A stretch of DNA of 64,000 nucleotides from Aradus depressus (GCA_963662175.1 OY759226.1:28922065-28986064); one strand, 5' to 3'; counted from the stretch's first letter, positions 44,746 through 54,688 are shown. Notes: generated by a model not told the origin, from the letters alone. Translations and numbers: made by a program.

Positions 44746-45199
44746 GTTACAGAGGACTTACAAAAAAAATAATGGGTTTTAACAGGTCAAATCTCGTTTT
44801 CCCACGGCACATTTTTGTCTTTTTCAACGCGAGATTCGAATCAAGGTTATAGACACAACCGCGTAGAGAGGAAAAATGTGTAGCAAGAGAGGAAAGATGA
44901 GGGACATTTTGTATTGTCTGTTGAATGAAGAGGGCTCAACAACAGTGTGAGGAGCTGGTGTCTTGAGGAGGGAAGAGCTCATCGCCAGGGGATAATAAGG
45001 AAGGAGATCTCGGCTGGGGAAAGTTGAACAGGGAGGCAGGAGCGGCGCGGCTTCTCAGGGCGGACAATGGCAGCAGGCAGGCGAATCATAGGGCGAACAG
45101 GGCAACAGATCAATTGACAAAGAAGGAGACATCCTCCAACTAACCATTGTAATCCTTCTATACCCTTCTTTATCTTTCTTAAACACTTGGAGTGTCCTT
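44746..45199. other. No recognisable feature
   Basis: Moderate GC in 44900-45080, no domain in the frame at 45055-45252, nothing recognised. Confidence 0.35.
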
Positions 45200-45290
45200 C
45201 TTATAAGCATCTCGATCCACCTATAAAATTTCATGTCGATATATTCATTCAATGAGTACTTATCGTGTTCACCCAGAAATTTTATTTTCT
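45200..45290 (-). repeat. hp-repeat copy, left piece
   Basis: CCTATAAAATTTCATGTCGA, TATATTCATTCAATGAGTAC and TTATCGTGTTCACCCAGAAA are reverse hp-repeat. The copy is split by the palindrome insertion and continues at about 45596-45690. Confidence 0.7.
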
Positions 45291-45583
45291 TCCTACTGAA
45301 TAAAACACTTAGAACAAGTCAAAAAATTTCACTATATTTATATAAAATACACAATATATTTCGCTGGTTAGAGCATTGTCAAGTGTACAGGATACAGACT
45401 TATGACTCATATTATTATTATTATTCATAAGTCTGTATCCTGTACACTTGACAATGCTCTAACCAGCGAAATATATTGTGTATTTTATATAAATATAGTT
45501 GAATTTTTTGACTCGTTCTAAGTGTTTTATTTAGTAGTATTTACAATGAACTTGCACAAGATCTCTGGCGAAAACATCTCTAA
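45291..45583. mobile_element. Palindrome-bearing insertion with 12-bp direct repeats
   Basis: Arms 45301-45405 and 45425-45529 (105 nt each, 3 mismatches) are separated by a 19-nt AT-rich loop, and symmetry continues weakly to about 45290 and 45538. The insertion splits an hp-repeat and is flanked by TTTATTTTCTTC at about 45279-45290 and 45584-45595, consistent with a TSD. No coding potential. Confidence 0.75.
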
Positions 45584-45595
45584 TTTATTTTCTTC

Positions 45596-45690
45596 ATTTT
45601 CGGACTCAGGTTTTAATATAAGAAATCCTGGTGAAAACTCAATATGAGATTTTTGACCGATTACGCAACAAATCGACAGAACGTGAAATA
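45596..45690 (-). repeat. hp-repeat copy, right piece
   Basis: CATTTTCGGACTCAGG, GAAATCCTGGTGAAAACTCA and TTTTTGACCGATTACGCAAC match the proximal part of a reverse hp-repeat. The hairpin itself is lost. Confidence 0.65.
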
Positions 45691-45807
45691 AAATTCAATA
45701 ATTTCGATCCCTTGAATTCAAAAATTACCAATAAGCGACGAATAATCCTGATGGAATGAACATATCAATGATTCAGTTAGTTTTAAGGCAAGGTCGAGTT
45801 AAGTTAG

Positions 45808-45935
45808 TTTAAAGGCGAGGCCCATAAGTTTTTGAAAAAACCTTGAGCACGCCGTCCATCGGATGGGATGTTAAGCGATGGTCCCGAGCTTGTTACAGAT
45901 AAATAAAAATTTAGGATAGGCAAAATTTAGTAGTA
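45808..45935 (+). mobile_element. SINE fragment, central part
   Basis: AACCTTGAGCACGCCGTCCA, TCGGATGGGATGTTAAGCGA, TGGTCCCGAGCTTG, then AATAAAAATTTAGGATAGGC AAAATTTAG. Head and tail missing. Confidence 0.8.
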
Positions 45936-46329
45936 CTCTTTGGCTTAGCTTTGTATATTTAATACCCTAAAAAATTGGATCAGTTTGTGTCAGCTAGAGA
46001 TATATTAATAGTTAATTTACGAACTCGATGTTTGACATTAAGTAGCCACTGTCCTCCTCAACTAAATATGGGGACATAATTATACCGGTTTATTATGACT
46101 AAAGATAAATGCATAAAGAATGAATGCCCCTCTTAAGTTAGGTGAACTGACTTAAATGGTTGAACTTAGAATGGTTAAGTCCATCTGATGGCTCTCTGGA
46201 TTTACTCCAGTCGCCCGTTATTTGATAACGGCTTCAGTTACTTAGTAGCTATTAGCTGTAAATTGTAACTAAGTGTTGAGCACGTAATTATCCTACAATT
46301 GATTAACTCAGAGAAAAATTATAATTGAT
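45936..46329. other. No recognisable feature
   Basis: AT-rich, nothing recognised. Confidence 0.4.
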
Positions 46330-46672
46330 TCCAGTAATGTACGTCCTCAGTAGAATTATTAATCAATTCAATTTTCCTTCTCACTCCAAAGCAATCGTCC
46401 GTTTACGTTAATATCAATAGTTACATACTTCGGAGCTTCGGACCCTCATTTGTGTCGATACATTCAATACATCGGCAGTTAGTAGAGCTTTTGTGTTAGT
46501 CCTATAATACTAATCCTCCCCCCTTTGGCCGGTTTGGCTGAAAAACAATAGGTGTCGTCATTATGGAGTCTTGGTGATGATACTTTCAATCTATCAGGAA
46601 ATTTCGTGTTCATTGACAGAAATTTTATTTTCAATTTTGGAATTAGGGGGTCGGAAAACATGAAATCTCAAC
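46330..46672 (-). repeat. hp-repeat copy, hairpin end missing
   Basis: Reverse copy: GTAATGTACGTCCTCAGTAG, TTCAATACATCGGCAGTTAG, CCCCTTTGGCCGGTTTGGCT, GGGGGTCGGAAAACATGAAA. Stops before the hairpin. Confidence 0.8.
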
Positions 46673-46829
46673 AATAGTGGTGGGCCTGGGGGGTGGGGAA
46701 GGGAAGGGGTTGTTCAGGCGTCGCTCCTCCCTCATCTTACCCCCCGGATATAGATGGAGAAGTAATAGCTTTATTAATTTGTGAAATATAGCTAGAGGAG
46801 AGACTGAGGGAGATAGACCCTCGTTACAA

Positions 46830-47050
46830 GGGTCCCATGCCCGGTCTACCACCCCGGCAGACAGGAGCCAAGAAGTGTTCCATGCCCGGTCTACCACCCT
46901 GGCAGACAGGAGGCAAGAAGGGTCTACCACCCTGGCAGACAGGAGCCACGCAGCGTCCCATGCCAGGTCTACCACCCTGGCAGACAGGAGCCAAGAAGGG
47001 CCCCATGCCCGGTCTACCACCCTAGCAGACAGAAGCCAACAAGGTGCCGC
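46830..47050 (+). repeat. 45/33-bp minisatellite, about 5 units
   Basis: GGTCTACCACC starts at 46843, 46888, 46921, 46966 and 47011 (spacings 45, 33, 45, 45). The unit includes CTGGCAGACAGGAGCCAAGA. All spacings are multiples of three, so several frames on both strands stay open (46643-47071, 46837-47025, 46875-47099). These are not genes. Confidence 0.93.
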
Positions 47051-47304
47051 ACGGGTGGCTTCCCCCAACATTAATCATGGCAGGCTGATCCTAAAATGAT
47101 AACTCCACCACGTTTCCACCTTTCTCTCATTTTCCCTTCTTTCTAGACACAATAAAATTTAAACTTTTTTTTTAACTTTAGAGTCCGCTAAACATTAGAG
47201 TCTCTTTGTGAATTGACCTATGGCCGTCATAACTTGCCATTAATTTTCAAGTTTTGCCATTTTAACCGAGGTTCCATTTGAAAGAGCCAAATTTCGAAAA
47301 TTCA

Positions 47305-47480
47305 TTCGGGGCTCGGACTGAGTAAAACTTAAACCAATAACGAATAATATATTAGATACGTCTGCTTTCCCGAATGTTGTTGAAACGAACTGTTCGGGGC
47401 TCGGACTGAGTAAAACTTAAACCAATAACGAATAATATATTAGATACGTCTGCTTTCCCGAATGTTGTTGAAACGAACTG
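47305..47480. repeat. 88-bp perfect direct duplication
   Basis: CGGGGCTCGGACTGAGTAAA occurs at 47307 and 47395. The whole 80-odd bp to TTGAAACGAACTGT is repeated without visible differences, so it is recent or an assembly duplication. Confidence 0.92.
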
Positions 47481-47515
47481 TCCTAACTCGCCCTCAGCCT
47501 CCACAATACTGAACA

Positions 47516-47762
47516 TTTTTTTTTTCTTTTTTTTTGGGTGGGTGCTCCTGACTCCCTGAGGGGGAGTCGGTCACATCACCCTAATGCCTTGGAGGACGGG
47601 TAGCCTTCTTCAGCTGTGGACCTGCTCGACGGTCCGCAGTCGTCCTTGGTTTGCGGCGCTTTACGCAGAGTGAACTCGGGATCTTGTCAGGGGTTCGGTT
47701 CTGCCTACGTCCATGAGCCGGGGGCAGCCGCCGCACGGGGGTTAGAAGGCTTTCTTCATAAG
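47516..47762 (-). mobile_element. Probable retroelement 3' end with poly-A tail
   Basis: A GC-rich block, unusual here, preceded on the plus strand by T10-C-T9, which is a poly-A tail when read on the minus strand. It contains inverted CTCCCTGAGGGGGAGTC and GTCGACGG-type hairpins. No coding frame is recognised, so SINE or LINE 3' end cannot be told apart. Confidence 0.4.
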
Positions 47763-48240
47763 ATTAATTAAAGATCTTTTCGTAATTTAACTGAGAGCCA
47801 TTTACAGATAAACTTGCCTATAAGACACAATATCCCGTGTCCGCACTGACTGCCCGGACTATACGTACTCATCTTATTCCGATCCTATGATCTATGAGCT
47901 TCTCCATTCAGTTCCCACCATATTTTCTCCTTTGAAATGCCCTTTTTTAGAGTAATTCATTTTTCCTCATGTATCCTCAATCGAAATGGAACTTATACTA
48001 ATTTTGAAACCCATTCATCAAAATAGTTGCAGGTATTTTGCCTTGGCGGCTGTACGGGTGGGTGGTCCGTTGCTACAAACTATGATTGAGGTCTTATTTT
48101 TCTAGATGACCCTAATAACCGAAGGAGCCCCCGGTAACCAGTCTCCCAAAACTGCAACCTCACCCATCCACTCACTCCCTCATTACATTGTTTTGATGGG
48201 CTTTTCAAGAGAGCTTCATTATTTATAGATGTATTCTTAC
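47763..48240. other. No recognisable feature
   Basis: Mixed composition; nothing recognised. Confidence 0.4.
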
Positions 48241-48515
48241 TTACCCCAGCTATACGTTGTATAGAGCAAGTTACATAATCGGTCAGAAATTCGATGTTAA
48301 TTTTTCACCGGAATTTCATAGTTTCAAAACCCCAAAATGAAAAAGAAAACAATTGAGGTTTTGTCTGGTAACAGAAGATCGAGTTAATGAATAGATCAAA
48401 ACGAAATTTTCTATGTGAACCCTATAAGGACGAAAATGATTCGTTTTTAGTCAAAGCATGGGAGAGTTTAGGGGAGAGTGGAAACTTCTTAATTTAATCT
48501 GGCATCACATTTTTT
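48241..48515 (+). repeat. hp-repeat copy, proximal part
   Basis: TTACCCCAGCTATACGTTGT, ATCGGTCAGAAATTCGATGT, TTTTTCACCGGAATTTCATA. The distal part is lost after GAGAGTTTAGGGGAGAG. Confidence 0.75.
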
Positions 48516-49177
48516 AAGAAACTTGCAGATAGCTCTGGAACGGCCGAAGACCTGAGGCGTTAGAAAATATATTTTATGGGAAGCTTTAAAGCGAGCAGGG
48601 AGAAAGTTTCATTTAAAGAGCTGTTAAATACAATATATTACAAAAGGCAGAATGACAGATGTCAACATTTTGTTGTAAGGGTTCCATGTTACGAATCCTA
48701 GAAAATATGCCTCAGCTTGAAGACGAAAAACGTCTCTTTCCTTCCCTGGTTAGTCCTATCTTCAAAAGTACTTTTTGCCGAAACAAAAAAAACATTCAAA
48801 ATTGGTAACCTTAATTATCTGACTGATGAGAAATTGTGGAATTTCACACATCATGAATTTTAATTAAAATGAAATGCTCATTTGCGATTCTTCTCACACT
48901 CGCGATGTTCTCATATCTTTATGTATGTTGTATGTACAAAAATTGGCACTTATGTAAATTAGCATATAGCCACGCCAGTAGAAACAGTTTGGGGTACAGT
49001 ACCAGAGGAATGCACAAGATAAACATGAGGGAAAGTTAAGTACAACACGAGATATTTACCTCATGAAACATGAACATACATATCAAGAAGGTACCCCTGC
49101 TTCAAATGTGTTTAGTTCAAAAAGGAACTAATCGATTACACGGCAGGTCTAAAGTATAATAAGAAGAAGAGATGAGG
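48516..49177. other. No recognisable feature
   Basis: AT-rich; nothing recognised. Confidence 0.4.
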
Positions 49178-49245
49178 CTTGCGGTCGAAGAAAACAAAGT
49201 TGTGGAATATCTGTCAAGCTTTCAGCAGTGTGCCTTCTTCAGGGA
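49178..49245 (-). mobile_element. PLE-tail-like fragment
   Basis: On the minus strand CCCTGAAGAAGGCACACTGC TGAAAGCTTGACAG resembles the CTGAAGA-stem-GAAA tail motif of Penelope-like elements, a degenerate hammerhead. It is adjacent to a pogo-type MITE. Assigned by resemblance only. Confidence 0.35.
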
Positions 49246-49258
49246 CTGTATTGAAATA

Positions 49259-49930
49259 CAGTAGAACCTCTATAAGTCGGGAGGCTTCATCAAGGGAGAC
49301 GCCAAAAAATTCGAGTTATAAAGTTTTCGACTTATGGGGAGGATTTCGACAGGCGGATTTTGATTCGACTTGTAGAGGTTCATTCTAACTAATTTTGAGT
49401 TAGAGAGGTGAAATAAATAAAAATTCAAGTTACAGAGGTAACAAACATATTTATATTTATTATAAATCAACATTATTTCAAAACATCCTTAAAATGAAAA
49501 ATACGTAGTATATGTAGGTAGGCATTAGAAAAAGTCAGTGATTTTTTTTGGCTTTAGATAATTGGTAATCCTATTTATTGTATACTCCTAAATTGTTTTC
49601 TAAGAAACAATGGTGTAAATTGTCGGCAAATTCCTAAAGTCGGTAACTTATTTTTCTTCGAGCTATAGAGGTAATAAGTTGCAAATAATCGAGTGGTAAA
49701 GGTTGTAAAATAAAACATTGCTACGTTCGAGATACAGAGGTCCAATTTATTTTTTCGAGTTACAGAGGGAAACTATGTACCTACCAAAATGGCTTGTAGG
49801 GACTCACTGATTATTTTGACTAATACAGGGTTGAGATTTCGAGTAATGGAGGTTTTGGGGCTTGAAGGGAAAGGAACAAAACTTTTTTTCGAGTTTTGGA
49901 GGTTTTCGACTTATCGAGGTTCGACTTATG
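49259..49930. mobile_element. pogo/Tigger-type MITE
   Basis: Left end CAGTAGAACCTCTATAAGTC after a TA; right end CGACTTATCGAGGTTCGACT before a TA, 17 of 19 bp complementary in the core. The interior holds repeated TCGAGTTAYAGAGGT-like boxes, in one orientation on the left and the other on the right. About 670 bp, no transposase. The 49179-49388 and 49270-49473 frames are incidental. Confidence 0.7.
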
Positions 49931-50157
49931 TATATACATTACTACATATTTTGACAAATAGGTATACATTTTTATTGACATAAATACAAATATTGACATA
50001 TGTAAGTATAATGGAACTTTGAAAATATTTTTCTAAAAAATGTTCCTGGAAGAAACAAGTGTTGAGAGGTTAGCCATCCTTTTGGGCTTTGGATCCACAA
50101 TTTCGTTCAACGCATTCTATTGGAGTTTTGTCAACATTGATCCTGTAAAATACTTTT

Positions 50158-50224
50158 TTACTTCCTCAGCTAAACGTAGTCTGTCGGATTGATAGAATGA
50201 GTATGAGGACAGGGAATTTTATAG
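50158..50224 (+). repeat. hp-repeat copy, left piece
   Basis: TTTACTTCCTCAGCTAAACG TAGTCTGTCGG is the hairpin end of a forward copy, which is interrupted by a SINE and resumes at about 50546. Confidence 0.6.
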
Positions 50225-50545
50225 TTAATTAATTATTCTGACTCATGCCCGGCTTTATCTACGAGGTCATTTCGCCTACTACCAGAGCGCTCTTATGTCA
50301 CTCTGGTGGACATGAGCCCGACAGTGGGAGTCCTAAATTATGCCTACTCAGGTTTGTTCAACTAGGGTAGGGGTCATTAACGAGTAGGTACCTTACATCA
50401 CACAGGTTCAGGACCATCACAACGTCCGATCCGATGCACGGCGTGATTAAGGTTTTTTCACCTCCCAGATAAAAAATCTAAGGGCTTCAGCCGGGTTTCG
50501 AACCCGCGATCTTTAGCTCAGTAGGCTACCATCCTACAGATGCCC
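50225..50545 (-). mobile_element. tRNA-derived SINE inserted in an hp-repeat
   Basis: Near full antisense copy: CTCATGCCCGGCTTTATCTA, GCGCTCTTATGTCACTCTGG, GACCATCACAACGTCCGATC, CCCAGATAAAAAATCTAAGG, GCCGGGTTTCGAACCCGCGA (B box) and TTAGCTCAGTAGGCTACC (A box). Both flanks are hp-repeat. Confidence 0.88.
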
Positions 50546-50712
50546 TTAGGCGTTTTATGTTTGGATTCTCAAGCTCATGACTACTTATTGGTTTTCAGTC
50601 AAATCGACCAAAGAAGGAAAGGGTTTAGAGAATGAGCGGAACCTAAGAATAATAGATAATTTACCGAGCTGTAGAAGTACACTGCTGGCGATTCATCGAC
50701 GACTTTTTCTTG
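50546..50712 (+). repeat. hp-repeat copy, right piece
   Basis: TTGGTTTTCAGTCAAATCGA CCAAAGAAGG and GAAGTACACTGCTGGCGATT CATCGACG are the distal end of the copy started at 50158. Confidence 0.7.
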
Positions 50713-50768
50713 CGGTTAAAGAAATATATTGGGGGATTATTTTGTAGTTATTTTGTAGTTATTCTCGT

Positions 50769-51463
50769 GGAATAGAGGACCGGAGTGGAGTTTACCAACT
50801 CAAATGTGAAACGTGCAGTTGGGTATACACAGGCCACTCGGGACGCAAATTCAGAGAACGAATAAAAGAGCGCATAACTGATATAGTAAGGAAAGGGAAA
50901 AATCTACATTTGCGATACATATAAATGATATGGGTCACTCATTCAACGAAACAACCGGCATAAAATACCTCCACTTATGTGAAAGAGGTAGACCATTAGA
51001 TTCTCTAGAACAGCTAGAAATTAATAGGACTCGAAAAAATGGGAATCGTTTAAACGACCAGACACTTCAAATTTTCTCCTTTGCTAATCCCTTTCAGATA
51101 ACAAATATCCATGGCAACATTTATCTAGGTTAAATAACTTCCTACATAGCTATATATTGTACATTTGTTATATTGTTTTATTGTAATGTTAGTTTTAGTT
51201 CTATTTTAATTTTATTTTCTTGGTTTTCAAATAAGTGCACAGTTAGCTATTACAGTTGTAATAGAGACTTCCACCCCCCTGGTTTTACCAGAGGAGGGGA
51301 CCCTTTCACCTCAGGTACTCTTAGGTTAATATAAATATGTATGCCTGGCAAATATCTCAATTATTGTTGAACATTGTGCTGACGATCGTACACATTTAAG
51401 TATATGTTTGTGGAATTAGACAATATAAGTGTTCAAAAAAGTGTTTTATCTATCATTTTATTT
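50769..51463 (+). mobile_element. Penelope-like element, 5'-truncated, 13-bp TSD
   Basis: Encodes a GIY-YIG endonuclease domain (next entry) followed by about 330 bp of AT-rich 3' sequence containing the hairpin CTGGTTTTACCAG. It is flanked by a perfect 13-bp direct repeat TAGTTATTCTCGT at 50756-50768 and 51464-51476, which fits a target-site duplication from 5'-truncated insertion. Confidence 0.88.
50780..51133 (+). pseudogene. PLE GIY-YIG endonuclease domain remnant
   Basis: The frame from about 50780 reads RSGVYQLKCETCSWVYTGHS GRKFRERIKER: the G(V/I)Y ... Y(T/I)G pair with CxxC typical of the C-terminal GIY-YIG nuclease of Penelope-like elements. It stops at LHLRYI*, and after one missing base at about 50905-50912 the next frame continues HINDMGHSFNETTGIKYLHL to LDSLEQLEINRTRKNGNRLN and ends at 51133. 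The reverse transcriptase is lost by 5' truncation. Non-functional. Confidence 0.85.
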
Positions 51464-51476
51464 TAGTTATTCTCGT

Positions 51477-53094
51477 ATTATAAAGGAACTGCAGCGAGAT
51501 CTGATTGTAATGATCCTCTTCGAAAAGCTATTTAGGCCCCTAAACATTGAAGACACGGAAGTATTTTATACATCGGATTTACTTAAGAACTTCCGTTGAA
51601 ATCAGTTTCCGACAACTTGGAATGCCAGTGGCTGATGAGACTAACGTTAACGGGTGTATAATGGGTGAGCAGCTGTCTGAAAGCCAGGAACGGTTATACT
51701 GGAAGCGGTAGGCGATAGTGTGGGGAGTGCAGCGGGCCGCTGTTCCGTCCCATTGCACTCGATAACAACGCTAGCTGCACTAGATACAGTTAGTGCGGCA
51801 CCATACCACACGTACACATTCCAGGCTCATTTTCTATAGCCACATCAGTTCCATGTTGTCGTCACCCGAGACCAAAGTGAGTCAAGTTCATCTACCTTCA
51901 TATAATCAAACTAAATTATGAGATAGAAAAGGAAATAATTCTTATAGATGTTTTGAATCCATAAATGAGACTTCGTTACATTCTAATTCAAACATAACAC
52001 TCGTCAATTATCGGATCGAGAGCAAAAACAGCTTCAACAACTGACCCCTATACTGTTGAGGAAGTGAAAGACAGTCTGACATCGGAGGAAGAAACACAAG
52101 AATTTCCATTTAACATAAAAAATTATTTTATATTTTTTTTTCTTTCTCTTACTCTCCATGGCATATCGAATTGTCATTGTTAAGGAAAAAATGAAAAAAA
52201 ACAAAACAGTCTGTGAATGAAAGAAAGAACAGATAGAAAAAGACATTTGTAAGGACAATACAAAACTGTTTTAAGGATAAAGAGACAGACACAAGAAGAG
52301 GAAGAAGAAGAGGAAGAAACGTGCAGTACTGAGGACGGGAGGAGAGAGAGGTACAGTTAACGTGCTGGATAAGTGAGGCTACGGTTAACTGGCGCTAACG
52401 GGGGCCATGAGCGGACCAAATCGGAGATGTCGGCCGATCGTGTCCTAGTCAGTCCTATGCTAGCCTGTCAAATGAGCCGATATCGGACATCGGCCGTACA
52501 AACGGAAAATCGGCAATTAGGCCAGTGTCCTCCTCAGTCCCTTTAACAACAACCTTCATGTTTGGCTGCCTTTTCAACAATCAACGGTTTTTTAAATCGT
52601 CTTTATCAACACATTTTTGGCCAGAAACAGTTTTGTGGATTAATCGATTTTATGTACATAATGAAATAAATAAAGATTAACTATAACTGTCTCAAATGGG
52701 TTAAGGATTTTCGAAAATTTCAAGGTTTTGAGGATCTAATGTTCCAAAAGATGTATCAAATAAAAGTTATATGTGAGTAGAACCAGAATATATTTTTTGT
52801 TAATTTTTATTTTTGAAATGTTAGCGTGTGTGCAAAGTTGGACCTACACATCTATCTCGAACAATTTTGTTGATAAAAATCTGAAAAAAATCTACGAATT
52901 CTATGAATAACAGAAACTTACGAATAAATCAGTTTCGGCTGATAGGAGGATAATGATTTTTAACATTTCTTTAATTACAAGAAGGCCCCATAAATAGGAA
53001 CTGAAAATTATTCCATTAGTATTTATAAATAAGAATATCCTACGAATTCTAATTAACTAAATATTTATTACAATATTAATTTATACTTATTTTA
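51477..53094. other. No proven gene; GC-richer segment inside
   Basis: About 51600-51880 is GC-richer than its surroundings and ends with ATGTTGTCGTCACCCGAGAC CAAA followed by GTGAGT, a possible short first exon with donor (51853-51876), unproved. An hp-repeat trace is at 52040-52070. At about 52415-52510 there are inverted CGGAGATGTCGGCCGAT / CGGACATCGGCCG motifs. Otherwise AT-rich. Confidence 0.3.
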
Positions 53095-53107
53095 TATAAG
53101 AAAAACA

Positions 53108-53460
53108 GGAGGGCGCCGGTAGCTCAGTGGTATGCGTGCTTGACTTCTGAGCTCAAGGTTGTGGGTTCGTAGCCCGACCGAGGCCCTTAGTTTATTTTAT
53201 CTGGGAGGTAAAATAAACTTAAGCACGCCGTCCTTCGGGTGGGACGTTAAGCGATGGTCCCGAGCCTGTACGATGTCAGGTACTCGTTAAAGACCCCTAC
53301 CCTAGATGAATAAAAAATTTAGGGTAGGCAAAATTTAGGACTCCCACAGTAGAGTCGGGCTCATGTCCACCAGAGTGACGAAAGAGTGCTCTGGTAGTAG
53401 GCGATATGACCTTGTAGTTAAAGCCCGGGCATGAGTCATAAAACCTAACCTAACCTAACC
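53108..53460 (+). mobile_element. tRNA-derived SINE, complete, 13-bp TSD
   Basis: Reference copy of the family. A box TAGCTCAGTGGTATGCG at 53120; B box GGTTCGTAGCC at 53164; central block CGTCCTTCGGGTGGGACGTT AAGCGATGGTCCCGAGCC; then TAGGACTCCCACAGTAGAGT, GCTCTGGTAGTAGGCGATAT and AAGCCCGGGCATGAGTCATA. It ends in AAAA(CCTAA)3CC. Perfect TSD TATAAGAAAAACA at 53095-53107 and 53461-53473. It is transcribed by RNA polymerase III in such families and needs a LINE for mobility. Confidence 0.95.
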
Positions 53461-53496
53461 TATAAGAAAAACATTTAAAGGAACCATTGCAAACTT

Positions 53497-53968
53497 GTTT
53501 ACTTAGTAATGTAGACTGAAAACAGCTGTAAGGGTTAGTTAGTTATTATGACTCATCCTACGAGGTCATATCGCCTACTTCCAGACCGCTCTATTGTCAC
53601 TGGTGGCCACCTATGTTTACTTAGTAATGTAGACTGAAAACAGCTGTAAGGGTTAGTTAGTTATTATGACTCATCCTACGAGGTCATATCGCCTACTACC
53701 AGACCGCTCTATTGTCACTGGTGGCCACCTATGTTTACTTAGTAATGTAGACTGAAAACAGCTGTAAGGGTTAGTTAGTTATTATGACTCATCCTACGAG
53801 GTCATATCGCCTACTTCCAGACCGCTCTACTGTCACTGGTGGCCACCTATGTTTACTTAGTAATGTAGACTGAAAACCGCTGTAAGGGTTAGTTAGTTAT
53901 TATGACTCATCCTACGAGGTCATATCGCCTACTTCCAGACCGCTCTATTGTCACTGGTGGCCACCTAT
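53497..53968. repeat. 118-bp tandem array, exactly 4 units
   Basis: GTTTACTTAGTAATGTAGAC starts at 53497, 53615, 53733 and 53851. Each unit contains an antisense SINE 3' piece (TATGACTCATCCTACGAGGT CATATCGCC) joined to non-SINE sequence. Units differ by only a few bases, so amplification is recent. Confidence 0.96.
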
Positions 53969-54688
53969 GAGCTACCGGCCCCCTAGCTGTAAGGGATGTA
54001 ATTATCCAATACACAAAGAACGTTAAAACCCAACAGGACTGCAGTAAGTTGGACGTCGTGACCAATTAGAAATACTACGAAACTTAGCACAAGTAAGTAG
54101 CCAATGTGACACTCGAATTGTTAGATGTGACACAGTAAGTAGCCAATGTGACACTCAAATTGTTAGAAGTATGAAAAATATTTCAATAATGTACACCCCC
54201 ATCTATTTTTTATGTTTAGATACTTACTTTTACTTGCTAATTTGTTGTAAAGATGTCTCAACTTTACAACACATAACCCTAGTTATCGGACGGAACATCA
54301 AGTCAAGAGGAGGAAAAAAAAAAAAAGTAGTTATTTTCTCTTGAGAAAACGGTAATTCTACTTTCAGCAACAATCTGCAAAAAGTTTCCGCTCAACAAAA
54401 TGATAATCCCTAAAGAATTATACCTTCAACAGTAATTAAAGGGGTGGGATTTACATTCAGGGAAAGTTGGTGCAAAACGGTTATTTTCCATCTATTTTTC
54501 GCTATTTGAATTTTAGCTCAGATAAATTTATTTTGTTTTCCATATTATTTCCTTTCAAAATACTCCCTACAAATCTTTATTAAATTCAACTCGATCACTC
54601 TTGACACTGTCTCACACTTTTTAGAGAAGAAATGTGACCTTCATGTTTCCCTCTTGTAAAATTTTGAGAATGGACGTGTCCGCCTTTG
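53969..54688. other. No recognisable feature
   Basis: AT-rich. A short repeat of AAGTAGCCAATGTGACACTC occurs twice at about 54090-54160. Nothing else. Confidence 0.4.

Noticed and set aside
46643..47099. A 142-codon minus-strand frame and overlapping plus-strand frames
   Set aside because: Produced by a 45/33-bp minisatellite; no domain beyond the repeat.
53443..53460. Interstitial telomere repeat (CCTAA)3
   Set aside because: It lies inside the TSD-bounded SINE insertion and is best read as that copy's tail.
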